A stretch of 64,000 bases of DNA from Candidatus Poribacteria bacterium. Its GTDB lineage: Bacteria; Poribacteria; WGA-4E; WGA-3G. Of this stretch, positions 52,154-60,611 are shown piece by piece; position 1 is the stretch's first letter; each line of letters begins with the position of its first letter. The notes beneath the pieces are model-generated. The model saw nothing but the letters and a program-made list of their open reading frames with translations. It was not told where the DNA came from and did not search any database. The position numbers and the translations under genes were made by a program. The DNA is taken from the NCBI GenBank assembly GCA_022820835.1, contig JAJEET010000130.1:1-64000 (forward strand). The letters run 5' to 3'.

Positions 52154-52426
52154 TGGCTGTCAGCCATCAGTCTTCGGCAGTCAGTCGTCAGATAGGGAGC
52201 GTAATTTCATCAGAAAACGCTTTGCTGATCGTTTCCGAAAGCCGAAAGTTGTTCTTGCTGATAGTTGGGAACTAATGATCTATATTACTTGTAAAGGAGC
52301 AGTTGTCAGAAGAAGGGTTGTCAGTTATCAGGTACAAGAGGTTTTGGATAGTTCCAAAGTCTCTTTCTGAAAACTGAAAGATTTTTCGCAGAAAAATCGT
52401 ACTGACGACCGACAACTATTAAAAAA
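52154..52426. repeat. repeat-filled gap between secD and secF
   Basis: The first part (52154-52200) has GGCTGTCAGCC and CAGTCAGTCGTCAG-type short repeats. From 52313 it matches the core of the pre-secD element (GGTTTTGGATAGTTCCAAAG, CTGAAAG, AATCGTACTGACGAC) without the inserted hairpins. GGATAGTTCC/AAAGTCTC can fold with the flanking sequence. No gene. Confidence 0.7.
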
Positions 52427-53590
52427 TTGGAACTACTTAGAAATACAAACTTCGATTTTATCAGTAAGCACCGCACCGGCTTTCTATTTTCAGGTGTACT
52501 CATTGTTATCGGCTTGGTGTTTCTCGGCATCCATCGGGGACCGAACTTCGGAATTGACTTCCGCGGCGGCGTTAAAATCCGAGCGAAGTTCAATAGAGTC
52601 GTCACAGAAACTGAATTGCAAACCAAACTCACTGAAATCGGTTACGATCATGCTAAATTTCAAATAGATGAATCCAAAAACGAGGCATCCATCTCTATGG
52701 GGTTCCGACCAGAATTTCAGCAGCAGTTGATTAACATCCCTATTATCGCTGACCCTGGCGACGCAACCGCTACCACACTTCAAGTCAGTAAAACGGCTCC
52801 GAAAGCGCACCTATTGGGTATTGGCGAAACCGTCCAACTCGTTGATGAAACCTCGCAGCAACGCAATGAGATTGTTGACCTGAAAGACAGTGCCGAAGGC
52901 AACACAGTTGAACTAACATTCGCGAACGCATTCGGAATCGACTTGACTGAAAAAGCTACTGTCCAAATCCAGGCAAGTGTCGGTCGAATCCTCACAGATG
53001 CACTTTTGGAAGGCGGAGATGGTTGGCAGGCACTCGTTGGTAGAGTTAGCGTCTCTGAAGTCGGACCAAGTGTCGGAAGCGATCTCAAATGGGCCGCGCT
53101 TTGGTCTGTAGTCTGGTCAATCATCATCTTGTTGGTCTATATCTCTTGGCGGTTCGAGTTCCCGTTCGCTATCGGTGCAATAGCAGCAATCGTCCACGAT
53201 GTACTGATTACCTTGGGCGTCTTTGCCGTTTTGTCGAAAGAAATTAATCTACCCACAGTGGCAGCGTTCCTCACGATTATCGGGTATTCGCTTAACGATA
53301 CAATCGTCGTATTTGACCGCATTCGTGAAAACTCGCAAACTTTGCGAGGCACCGACTACGTAACCGTCATTAACCGAAGCATCAACCAATCCCTGAGCCG
53401 AACTGTTATTACATCTTTGACAACCCTGTTTGTTGTCTTAGTGATCTTTATCCTCTCCAGTGCTGGCGAGGAGATTAACACCTTCGCCTTAGCACTTATC
53501 ATCGGTGTGATGATAGGTACGTACTCCTCAGTTTTCATCGCGAGTCCGATTCTATATCTCTGGAATCGAGGGCAGCAATCCGCGTCATAG
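52427..53590 (+). CDS. secF: protein translocase subunit SecF
   Basis: A 387-residue six-helix inner-membrane protein, partner of SecD. Motifs: FGIDFRGGVKIRA after TM1, VGSDLKWAALWSVVWSI, FAIGAIAAIVHDVLITLGVF, TIIGYSLNDTIVVFDRIREN and TSLTTLFVVLVIF. The start is a TTG (52427) close behind a repeat and with no obvious ribosome site; there is no ATG before TM1. This may lower SecF expression or mean it depends on upstream translation. Function is secure. Confidence 0.94.
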   Translation: MELLRNTNFDFISKHRTGFLFSGVLIVIGLVFLGIHRGPNFGIDFRGGVKIRAKFNRVVTETELQTKLTEIGYDHAKFQIDESKNEASISMGFRPEFQQQLINIPIIADPGDATATTLQVSKTAPKAHLLGIGETVQLVDETSQQRNEIVDLKDSAEGNTVELTFANAFGIDLTEKATVQIQASVGRILTDALLEGGDGWQALVGRVSVSEVGPSVGSDLKWAALWSVVWSIIILLVYISWRFEFPFAIGAIAAIVHDVLITLGVFAVLSKEINLPTVAAFLTIIGYSLNDTIVVFDRIRENSQTLRGTDYVTVINRSINQSLSRTVITSLTTLFVVLVIFILSSAGEEINTFALALIIGVMIGTYSSVFIASPILYLWNRGQQSAS

Positions 53591-53594
53591 CGAG

Positions 53595-53682
53595 AATGGC
53601 TATCAGCAGTCAGTAAAAGAGGCTTATGACTTAATCAAAAAACCTCTTAACTGATGGCTGACAGCCGATAGCCGGCAGCCAT
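53595..53682. terminator. hairpin repeat after secF, possible terminator
   Basis: CAGTAAAAGAGG (53611) and CCTCTTAACTG (53643) pair around a 20-base A/T-rich loop. Outside them lie GGCTATCAGC and GGCTGACAGCCGATAGCC. It is of the same GGCTGTCAGC family as the gap before secF. There is no trailing T run, so termination is uncertain. Confidence 0.45.
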
Positions 53683-53686
53683 TTAT

Positions 53687-54430
53687 ATGAAAATATTGAT
53701 TTTAAGTCCTTACACAACCGGTCAGAAACAGAAACCCGATAATCCGCTCCGAGGTGAAGACTGCACAGCACCTGAACGTCTTGAGGCGCGACTAAAGGAG
53801 CTCTCTGGCTACAATACGGAGGGGTGGTATCACGAAAGTCGAGACTACAGCGCGCCTGCTGGGGAGATGTTCACGGGTCCCTTGAACGCACAATTGCGGG
53901 AAGGGTTAAAACAGATTCGGGAACACAACCAATACGGTGAAACGACGCTTGACCTCTATTTTCCGTGGTATTTTTGCCGCGTTGACGGTAAAAAGAGTCC
54001 GGTTAACGAGACCGACATTATTGTTCCCTTTGATACCGCGCCCCTTCACGAACTCGAAGTCTTAGAATACGGTGAGAGTGGTGTCCCTGAACAGATGGCG
54101 AGTTTGATTGACACTTACGATCTCGCTTTTTCGTTATTACGGCAAGATGATATTCTGTCCTTGCAGCGCGTCTTTGAAGTGGAACGTCCGACGACGCTAA
54201 TTTTCTTACTCGCGAAAAGTCACAAGCATGTCGTCAATGAAGACTTACCGAATCTCCATGTCGTTGAAACTGGAAGCGATTTTCAGAAAAGCCTTCGCAC
54301 CACCAATTGGGCTATGAAAGGCGTTGTGTTGAGACGGTTATGCGAAGCAGCATGTCGGGACGGTTTCCAAGTGTTTGAGCAAGTCAAGCAAGATCCCCAA
54401 AAGTTAATCGAAATCGCACATAGTCAGTAG
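53687..54430 (+). CDS. conserved hypothetical protein
   Basis: A 247-residue soluble protein starting MKILILSPYTTGQKQKP. Noticeable parts are LYFPWYFCRVDGKKSPV, IIVPFDTAPLHELEVLEYGE and TLIFLLAKSHKHVV. The N-terminal pattern (ILSPYTTG, ERLEARLKELSGY) recalls DUF6884-type proteins, but I do not recognise a firm family. It has no signal peptide or membrane segment. It ends 17 bases before a sigma-54 activator gene, so the two probably form one transcript. Confidence 0.7.
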   Translation: MKILILSPYTTGQKQKPDNPLRGEDCTAPERLEARLKELSGYNTEGWYHESRDYSAPAGEMFTGPLNAQLREGLKQIREHNQYGETTLDLYFPWYFCRVDGKKSPVNETDIIVPFDTAPLHELEVLEYGESGVPEQMASLIDTYDLAFSLLRQDDILSLQRVFEVERPTTLIFLLAKSHKHVVNEDLPNLHVVETGSDFQKSLRTTNWAMKGVVLRRLCEAACRDGFQVFEQVKQDPQKLIEIAHSQ

Positions 54431-54447
54431 TAGCACCGAAGTTTATC

Positions 54448-55866
54448 ATGAATCTTCCAACACTTGTTACCAGCGATAGTTCGCGCCGTATTATCGGTGA
54501 ATCTGCACCGATGCAGGCGGTTTTGCGCCAAGTCGCGCAAGTCGCACCGACGAAAGCGACTGTCCTTATTACAGGCGAAACGGGTGTCGGGAAAGATGTC
54601 ATCGCACAGGCGATCCACGAAGGCAGCCCTCGCAAAGATAGACCCTTTAAAGCCATCAACTGCGGAACGTTTTATCAAGAACTCCTTCAAAGCGAACTCT
54701 TCGGACACGAAAAGGGTGCCTTTACCGGTGCGACGAACCAGCGCCGCGGCGTATTTGAACAGGCAAACGGTGGCACACTCTTCTTGGATGAAGTCGGTGA
54801 GATGTCGCCGGAAGTACAGGTGAAGTTTCTGCGGGTCTTAGAGACGCGAGAATTCACACGGCTCGGTGGTGAGCGAAATATTAAAGTCGATGTCCGAATT
54901 ATCGCCGCCACAAATATTGATCTCGTAGCGTCCGTTCAGCAGAAAAAGTTTAGGCAAGACCTCTATTACCGTCTCAATCTCTTCCGTATCCAGATCCCGC
55001 CACTCCGCGACCGCCGAGAAGATATCCCACTTTTCGTCTCCGTGTTCATCTCCGAATTAAGCGCGGAACACGATAAACCCATTACTGGCATAACCGCGGA
55101 TGCACTTAATTATCTTCAGAACGCTGACTGGCGCGGCAACGTCCGTGAGCTCAGAAATGCCATCGAAACCGCTATTATTTTAGCCACCACTGATGAACTT
55201 CAACTTAAAGATTTCCCGATGGAACCCGAACATGGGCAGATGCCTCTGGTACCCGTACAAACCATTGGGACGCAGCTCGCACCAACACAAATCAAAGATG
55301 GCGGGCTTCTGAATGTGTCAGGAGAACCTTTACAGGTTATTGATACCCCGGATGGCGCACTCGCTGCAGAAAATATAGCCATTTACAAAACGATTCTCGG
55401 ACTCATCCTCTCCGCCATCCGACTCTTAGAACCCGCCGCAACCGCTAACGACGATGTACCGTTCCTAATTCCGGACGAAGATACTAGTTGGATGCAAATT
55501 AGCGACGCAGATGATGCCGCAGCTGTCCTCAAAAAAGCGTTGGAGGTGCTTTCAACGATTGCCAAGACGCTTGAAAACCGCCAAGATAATAGGGTTGTGC
55601 AGATCGGTCCACCGTTTGAAACGCGAGGTGGTTCGCAGACACAGGACGACTACGGGTTTCCGGTACAGGATGACGAAGAGGCTATCGGTAGAGTCGGTAT
55701 GACAATGGCAGAGATTGAACGCGCAGCCATCCAAAAAACGCTCGCCGAATCAGGTGGCAATAAAACAGAAGCGGCAAAGATTCTCGACATCGGCGTGCGA
55801 ACCCTACATCGTAAGTTAGACGTTTATAAACAGGAAGACGATAACAATTCAGGGGATCAAGAATAG
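54448..55866 (+). CDS. sigma-54-dependent activator without receiver domain
   Basis: A 472-residue protein. The AAA+ domain starts almost at the N-terminus: IIGESAPMQAVLRQVAQVAP, Walker A GETGVGKD at about 43-50, GAFTGA at about 91, and LFLDEVGE. The C-terminal Fis-type helix-turn-helix contains GNKTEAAKILDIGVRTLHRK. There is no N-terminal sensory domain, but about 180 residues of unassigned, partly helical sequence lie between the ATPase and the DNA-binding domain. Activity may be controlled by partner protein, perhaps the gene just upstream, or by this linker; that is inference. Confidence 0.93.
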   Translation: MNLPTLVTSDSSRRIIGESAPMQAVLRQVAQVAPTKATVLITGETGVGKDVIAQAIHEGSPRKDRPFKAINCGTFYQELLQSELFGHEKGAFTGATNQRRGVFEQANGGTLFLDEVGEMSPEVQVKFLRVLETREFTRLGGERNIKVDVRIIAATNIDLVASVQQKKFRQDLYYRLNLFRIQIPPLRDRREDIPLFVSVFISELSAEHDKPITGITADALNYLQNADWRGNVRELRNAIETAIILATTDELQLKDFPMEPEHGQMPLVPVQTIGTQLAPTQIKDGGLLNVSGEPLQVIDTPDGALAAENIAIYKTILGLILSAIRLLEPAATANDDVPFLIPDEDTSWMQISDADDAAAVLKKALEVLSTIAKTLENRQDNRVVQIGPPFETRGGSQTQDDYGFPVQDDEEAIGRVGMTMAEIERAAIQKTLAESGGNKTEAAKILDIGVRTLHRKLDVYKQEDDNNSGDQE

Positions 55867-55923
55867 TCGCGGATGTTTTATGGAAAAGCAATTTTCCGTA
55901 ATAACATTTGAGAGCATTTTAAC

Positions 55924-55952
55924 TTGAGGTCTTAGGTTTTTTGTGGTATAGT
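55924..55952 (+). promoter_or_regulatory. predicted sigma-70 promoter
   Basis: TTGAGG (55924-55929) and TATAGT (55947-55952) with a 17-base spacer. It serves the small membrane protein gene at 56020. Confidence 0.55.
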
Positions 55953-56019
55953 AATACCTGAGCGGAAATTTGGATATCCATCACTGAGTTGCAACTGCTA
56001 AAAGTGAACATCTAAGCAA

Positions 56020-56610
56020 ATGGCGAAAAAAGAGAATGGGAACGCTAGAGAAATCATAAACCAGTGGATGCAAATCGCAATATGGATTGTAGCACTTATG
56101 ATTCCACCATACGTGCTATGGATAGACCAGAAGTCATCATTACAATCCACCTTGCTTAACGTAAGTGCTTTACTTCCACTGTTTTTATTACTTGCGACGC
56201 TTTTAATTGAAATAGGAGGTTATACAGTGCGCGGATTTATTTTAGCTAAAGAGGCACTGAGAGAAAGAAAAGAGAGAATCCGTGAAGAAAAAATAGCTGC
56301 GGCTATGTCACCACTTGCGTTGCGTGTCGCCACGGGCTTTATTATGGAGCATGACGCTGAACTTGGAGACAAATCGGATTCCGAGTTGTTAGAAATGGTG
56401 AAGGCGTTTGGGGCATATAAAGCCCTTGACATTGCAGCAGATTTTGCTGACAAAAATATTTTGGAATTTATCAATAGTGTTGATCATGCAAAACGTGCGA
56501 ATCGAATTGCAATCAACATATCTGACCTGATGGTTAATGATGACTTCGCAAATTATGTTATATCCTTAGTAAAAGAAAACCAAGATATGCATATTGAGCG
56601 AAAAAGCTGA
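56020..56610 (+). CDS. two-TM hypothetical protein
   Basis: A 196-residue protein with two transmembrane segments (about 17-35 and 45-65), then a highly charged helix (ALRERKERIREEKIAAA) and a helical C-terminal domain. No family recognised. It has its own promoter and converges with the Uma2 gene 53 bases away. Confidence 0.7.
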   Translation: MAKKENGNAREIINQWMQIAIWIVALMIPPYVLWIDQKSSLQSTLLNVSALLPLFLLLATLLIEIGGYTVRGFILAKEALRERKERIREEKIAAAMSPLALRVATGFIMEHDAELGDKSDSELLEMVKAFGAYKALDIAADFADKNILEFINSVDHAKRANRIAINISDLMVNDDFANYVISLVKENQDMHIERKS

Positions 56611-56663
56611 TATCCACGTCCTGCGCGAAGACTTTAAACCCGAGCATACACAGAAGGCGTAGA

Positions 56664-57248
56664 TTATACGAATAGATCCCGGACACAACACTGAAACCCT
56701 TCAATAACGTCGCCACCCTCAAGGATGTCATCGCCACGCAAAACGGTAATATCTTCAGGAGACCGATATACTTCTACGGTTTCACGACGCGGATTCACAA
56801 CCCATACCATTGCACATCCTGCATTTAACCATTCATCCACTTTTTCTGCGACTTCAGTATAAGTATCGTCTGGAGAGATGACTTCAACCGCAAGATCGGG
56901 CGCGCCTTCCCAATATCCCTCGGAAATACCGCGTTCATCAATTGTGGCTTGGCGAACAAACGCAGCATCCGGCGCACGCACAGTGTCTGGATTTTGGGCA
57001 ATCTTGAATCCTGTTTCGGCACCACAGACATAGCCTAATTTATGTTTTTCAACATGCGCATCGAGATGTCTACCAATTTTAGCCGATCGGATTCCGTGTT
57101 CAAACCCAGTGGGTGGCATTCTGCGTATGACTCCTTTCACCAATTCATACCGATACCCGTCATCAGGCTGTTTCCACAGGTCTTCGGCTGTTAGGAGCGT
57201 GGGTTGGGTAGATGGCAATTTTGGTTGATTCCGTTGTGTTTCTGCCAT
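56664..57248 (-). CDS. Uma2-family (DUF820) putative nuclease-fold protein
   Basis: A 194-residue protein. LTAEDLWKQPDDGYRYELVKG, then HLDAHVEK, PDTVRAPDAAFV, PDLAVEVISPDDT and WLNAGCAMVWVVNP form the restriction-endonuclease-like core of Uma2, with the acidic D, ExxS and nearby residues. These proteins are abundant in cyanobacteria and planctomycete-like bacteria; their biological targets are unknown. The ATG at 57248 has AAGGAAAAC upstream and is preferred to 57281. Confidence 0.88.
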   Translation of the reverse strand: MAETQRNQPKLPSTQPTLLTAEDLWKQPDDGYRYELVKGVIRRMPPTGFEHGIRSAKIGRHLDAHVEKHKLGYVCGAETGFKIAQNPDTVRAPDAAFVRQATIDERGISEGYWEGAPDLAVEVISPDDTYTEVAEKVDEWLNAGCAMVWVVNPRRETVEVYRSPEDITVLRGDDILEGGDVIEGFQCCVRDLFV

Positions 57249-57356
57249 TTTGTTTTCCTTGTTTTGTTTGTATGAAATCAATAGGGTTCGTGTTGCTTGG
57301 TCTTCATGTCAGTTAATTTTAATCTATCTGATCTTTTTTAGCAAAGGAAGAATTCA

Positions 57357-58616
57357 CTAACCCTCGGTGTGGAGCGCGTCGACAGGCGAAAGCCGTGCTG
57401 CTCGTATCGCAGGATAGACACCGAAACCCACGCCCATGACAATCGAAAAAATCACAGAAGTCAGTATCCACCCTAAGGATAACACAACTGGCCACGCCTC
57501 CACAATTGGCACAATCCGCACCGCAAGCCATGCCATCCCGTGTGCTGCACCCCAACCGCCCGCGATGCCGAGCACTGCACCGCAAAGACAGAGACAAATA
57601 GATTCCGTCAAAAATTGAAAAAAAATGTCAATCCGTTTCGCACCCACCGATTTCCGTAAACCGATCTCTCGCGTCTTTTCACCGACAGAAACGAGGCAGA
57701 TATTCATGATGCCGATACCACTGACAAACAGCGAGAAACCAGCGATGCTGCCTAAGGCAATTTTTATGACCTTTTGGATGTGCTCCAGCCGATGGAACGT
57801 CAGTTGCGGTACATAGTACCCGATAAAATCATCTTGTCCCCGATGCCTTCTACGCAGGGTATCCTTAGCAGAAGCAACAATACTGTTAAAATCGGTACCC
57901 TCTTGAAAAAATACAATCAAGTGTTCAACGTGGTTGATACCTTCAAGCCGTTGTTGATAGGTTGTCAATGGGAGACAGATAGCATCGTCCAAGCAATAGA
58001 TCCAAGTGAGGCTGCGCCCTTTGGGCTTCATCACCCCCACAACGCGCATCCGTAAGGGTGTTCGCCAATGATACCGAACCTTTACCTCTTGCCCAACTGG
58101 AGAGGCTTCTCCAAACAAATCGGTAGCCGCACCGGACCCCAAAACGCAGACTTGCGCTGCGGTCTCTACATCGTTTTCGGTGAAAAATCTGCCAGCTTGT
58201 AGTTCCCAGCCCATGCCGCGAGCATAGTCCGCAGTAGAAGCTTCTAAAAGTGCCCGGGTTTGACTCCCGTTTTGACTGGTAACCAAGATTTCATAATTTT
58301 CATGATTTGGCAAGACATATAGGACCTCCGGGCATTCCGCCTCAATAGCGTGAGCATCTTCAACGGTGTATCGTTCGGTGGTGCGCCGGGGCCGTCCACG
58401 TTTGAAAGTGGACATGCGCGTCCAGAGTGTGAGTTGATTTGCCCCGCCAAGCTTTTCAATGTCTTCGACGAGGATCCTTTTCGCACCATCGCCGATAGCG
58501 ACCATGCACAAGACCCCTGCAATCCCGATGAAGATGCCGAGGATAGACAATCCTGCCCGGAGCTTATTTTCCGAGAGCGGTTTTACACCCGCGGCGATAG
58601 CATCAAGAAGTTTCAT
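57357..58616 (-). CDS. MacB/FtsX-type ABC transporter permease
   Basis: A 419-residue permease with one N-terminal TM (LSILGIFIGIAGVLCMVAIG), a periplasmic MacB-like core domain of about 230 residues, and three C-terminal TMs. VGEKTREIGLRKSVGAKR and FGVYPAIRAARLSPVDALH are diagnostic of MacB-family permeases involved in export or mechanotransmission. No ATPase gene is adjacent. Its start lies inside the end of the sigma-factor gene, a 14-base overlap, so the two are translationally linked. Confidence 0.9.
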   Translation of the reverse strand: MKLLDAIAAGVKPLSENKLRAGLSILGIFIGIAGVLCMVAIGDGAKRILVEDIEKLGGANQLTLWTRMSTFKRGRPRRTTERYTVEDAHAIEAECPEVLYVLPNHENYEILVTSQNGSQTRALLEASTADYARGMGWELQAGRFFTENDVETAAQVCVLGSGAATDLFGEASPVGQEVKVRYHWRTPLRMRVVGVMKPKGRSLTWIYCLDDAICLPLTTYQQRLEGINHVEHLIVFFQEGTDFNSIVASAKDTLRRRHRGQDDFIGYYVPQLTFHRLEHIQKVIKIALGSIAGFSLFVSGIGIMNICLVSVGEKTREIGLRKSVGAKRIDIFFQFLTESICLCLCGAVLGIAGGWGAAHGMAWLAVRIVPIVEAWPVVLSLGWILTSVIFSIVMGVGFGVYPAIRAARLSPVDALHTEG

Positions 58617-60342
58617 TGCCTTCTGACTTTTGTCCGAGAACCTTCAAAAACTCTGGATCATCCCTTACATCCGAAAATTCGGGTGTTTCAAGGAAAGTCG
58701 GGTAGTACGTATCCTGATTATAAGGATTTCGCACATAGTAATCCTGAGCGACCTTTAGATGATGTAAAGTCTTTTCCCTATCCTTCTCAGAAGCCCAGAT
58801 ACTTGCGGCAAGTTGGAAGTGTCCATAATCGTTGTTATCTTCCAAATCAATGGCGACTTGTAGAAAACGTTTCGCCTCGTTATACTTCTTTGACCACAAC
58901 AGACAACAACCGATATCATGAGCAAGCCACATAAGGTCGCTGAGATTTACAGGTTGACCCGCGTCCCGTTTTGTCAACTCTCCTTCCAGATATGCACTCA
59001 TTTCCGTAAAAATTTGATCGAAACGTCTCCAATCTTCCTGTTTACCGTACATGAGAAGTCGATTTTCTTTCGCAATCAACCAGAATTGAAAATAATGCTC
59101 TGAATCGGGTTCGTTGTTAGCACGTTCCAACTTTTCTATTTCAAGGAATGCTTCATCGAACCTGTCGTTGCCCCGTAATATATCCACCCCGGCTTGCAAG
59201 AATTCGCAACGATTATGATAACTCACTCCACGGTTCTCTAAGCGTTCAGAGGCTTCATTATATAGTTGAATCCAGTCATTGATACGACCTTCCGCTGCCC
59301 AACATCCAGCCACTTTCATATCGGAGGCAGCCTGCAGAACATATTCATCTGACAAGTGCTCGCTTGTCCAACGGTAAAGCCGAGAATGTTCCTCGATAGC
59401 ACCTTGATTCCTCTCAAGAGAAGCGAGACTATAGACTAACCCCTCGTGCGCCCAGAAACGCTCCTTATTATCAGGGGCGTCCTCCATATACTTACGGAGT
59501 AGAGGTATCCGTTTTTCCATGCCGAGTTTGCCCATATAAGGGTATATCTCATCGGCAGCAAGATGCACCAATTCGGGCGTGATTTCACCCTTAAGTGCAT
59601 CTTCAATCTCGTTACAGGCTTCTGTAAGAATACCCGCTCTTGATGCAGGATCGGATTTTACCTGTGCCATGAATGCATCGAACTTGCTGCGAAGTTGCTC
59701 TAATTGACTCATAATATTCTCCTTCAGATTATCTGATAGTTGTAAATGACCAAAGAATTCTTGACCTAAGAGTTCTTGATCTGTTCGCAGACGCTTTCGC
59801 GCGCGTTGGAGTCGGCTCGTAATTGTATTCACCGACACTCCCATGATTTTGCCGATCTCTTTCGTTGACATTTCGTCGAGATAGTAGAGCGTTACAACCG
59901 CTCGTTCATTCTCTGGAAGTTTTTCCAAAAGTCTTTTCACGAGTTCGTGGTAACGTTCGGTTTTCTCTGTTATCCGCTGCTCCGACACATGATGTGTGTA
60001 GGAGGATGCCTCGATTTCTTCCGGACGTGTGTCCTCCAACGATTGTACCACAAGTTTCTGCTCCTGCATCCGGTTTTGCTTTCGTACCCAATCAATACAA
60101 AGCCGATTTGCGATGACATGGAGCCAACCAGCGAATTGATTTGGATTCTTGAGCGTCGGAAGTTTCTTGTATGCCCTAAGGAAGGTATCTTGCATAATCT
60201 CTTCCGCATGGTGAAAATCGTGGATCTTCCGCCATGCCAATGCGTGAACGCTCTTTTGGTACTTATTCACTAAGATACTAAACGCAGCGTCATCGCCCGA
60301 TAAAATATTGCGGATGAGTTGAACATCGTCTACCTTTTCCAA
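58603..60342 (-). CDS. ECF sigma factor with long C-terminal helical extension
   Basis: A 579-residue protein. Region 2 is at about 10-85 (VHALAWRKI, AEEIMQDTFLRAYKKL), and region 4 at about 130-185 (LPENERAVVTLYYLDEMSTK, VSVNTITSRLQRARKRLR). Residues 200-579 are helical and repeat-like, similar to TPR/SEL1 architecture, with many Trp and acidic residues. Standard ECF factors end near 200. The TTG start at 60342 is supported by GGAGG six bases before it. The permease gene overlaps the end. A paralogue begins at 228-1. The extension may serve as a sensor or binding platform. Confidence 0.9.
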   Translation of the reverse strand: MEKVDDVQLIRNILSGDDAAFSILVNKYQKSVHALAWRKIHDFHHAEEIMQDTFLRAYKKLPTLKNPNQFAGWLHVIANRLCIDWVRKQNRMQEQKLVVQSLEDTRPEEIEASSYTHHVSEQRITEKTERYHELVKRLLEKLPENERAVVTLYYLDEMSTKEIGKIMGVSVNTITSRLQRARKRLRTDQELLGQEFFGHLQLSDNLKENIMSQLEQLRSKFDAFMAQVKSDPASRAGILTEACNEIEDALKGEITPELVHLAADEIYPYMGKLGMEKRIPLLRKYMEDAPDNKERFWAHEGLVYSLASLERNQGAIEEHSRLYRWTSEHLSDEYVLQAASDMKVAGCWAAEGRINDWIQLYNEASERLENRGVSYHNRCEFLQAGVDILRGNDRFDEAFLEIEKLERANNEPDSEHYFQFWLIAKENRLLMYGKQEDWRRFDQIFTEMSAYLEGELTKRDAGQPVNLSDLMWLAHDIGCCLLWSKKYNEAKRFLQVAIDLEDNNDYGHFQLAASIWASEKDREKTLHHLKVAQDYYVRNPYNQDTYYPTFLETPEFSDVRDDPEFLKVLGQKSEGNETS

Positions 60343-60497
60343 AAGATTCCTCCTTCGTGTTGGTGTTCGTTAAAGAGGTAAATGCAAAATTCAGCAACAG
60401 AGGTCTGGTTTATACCTTCTATTATTTAAAGACGAAATGCTGAACAGAAAACGTGCATCAGAGAAAAAATTTTAAATTTAACGCGAGTCCGAATAAC

Positions 60498-60545
60498 GAA
60501 ACCCAACAATCCAAACGCTATAGGCGTAAGAATATGTTGGGTTTC
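60498..60545. repeat. inverted repeat element
   Basis: GAAACCCAACA (60498) and TGTTGGGTTTC (60535) are perfect inverted arms, with an inner AACGC-TATAG-GCGT stem. This form is common as small non-autonomous elements. A second perfect hairpin, GAGATTTCAAATCTC, follows at 60569-60583. The gap 60343-60611 has no gene. Confidence 0.65.
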
Positions 60546-60611
60546 ACTGGGTCGATTATCGTTTTTATGAGATTTCAAATCTCATCCATTTTGTGTGCCT
60601 CGTTCCGAGAA

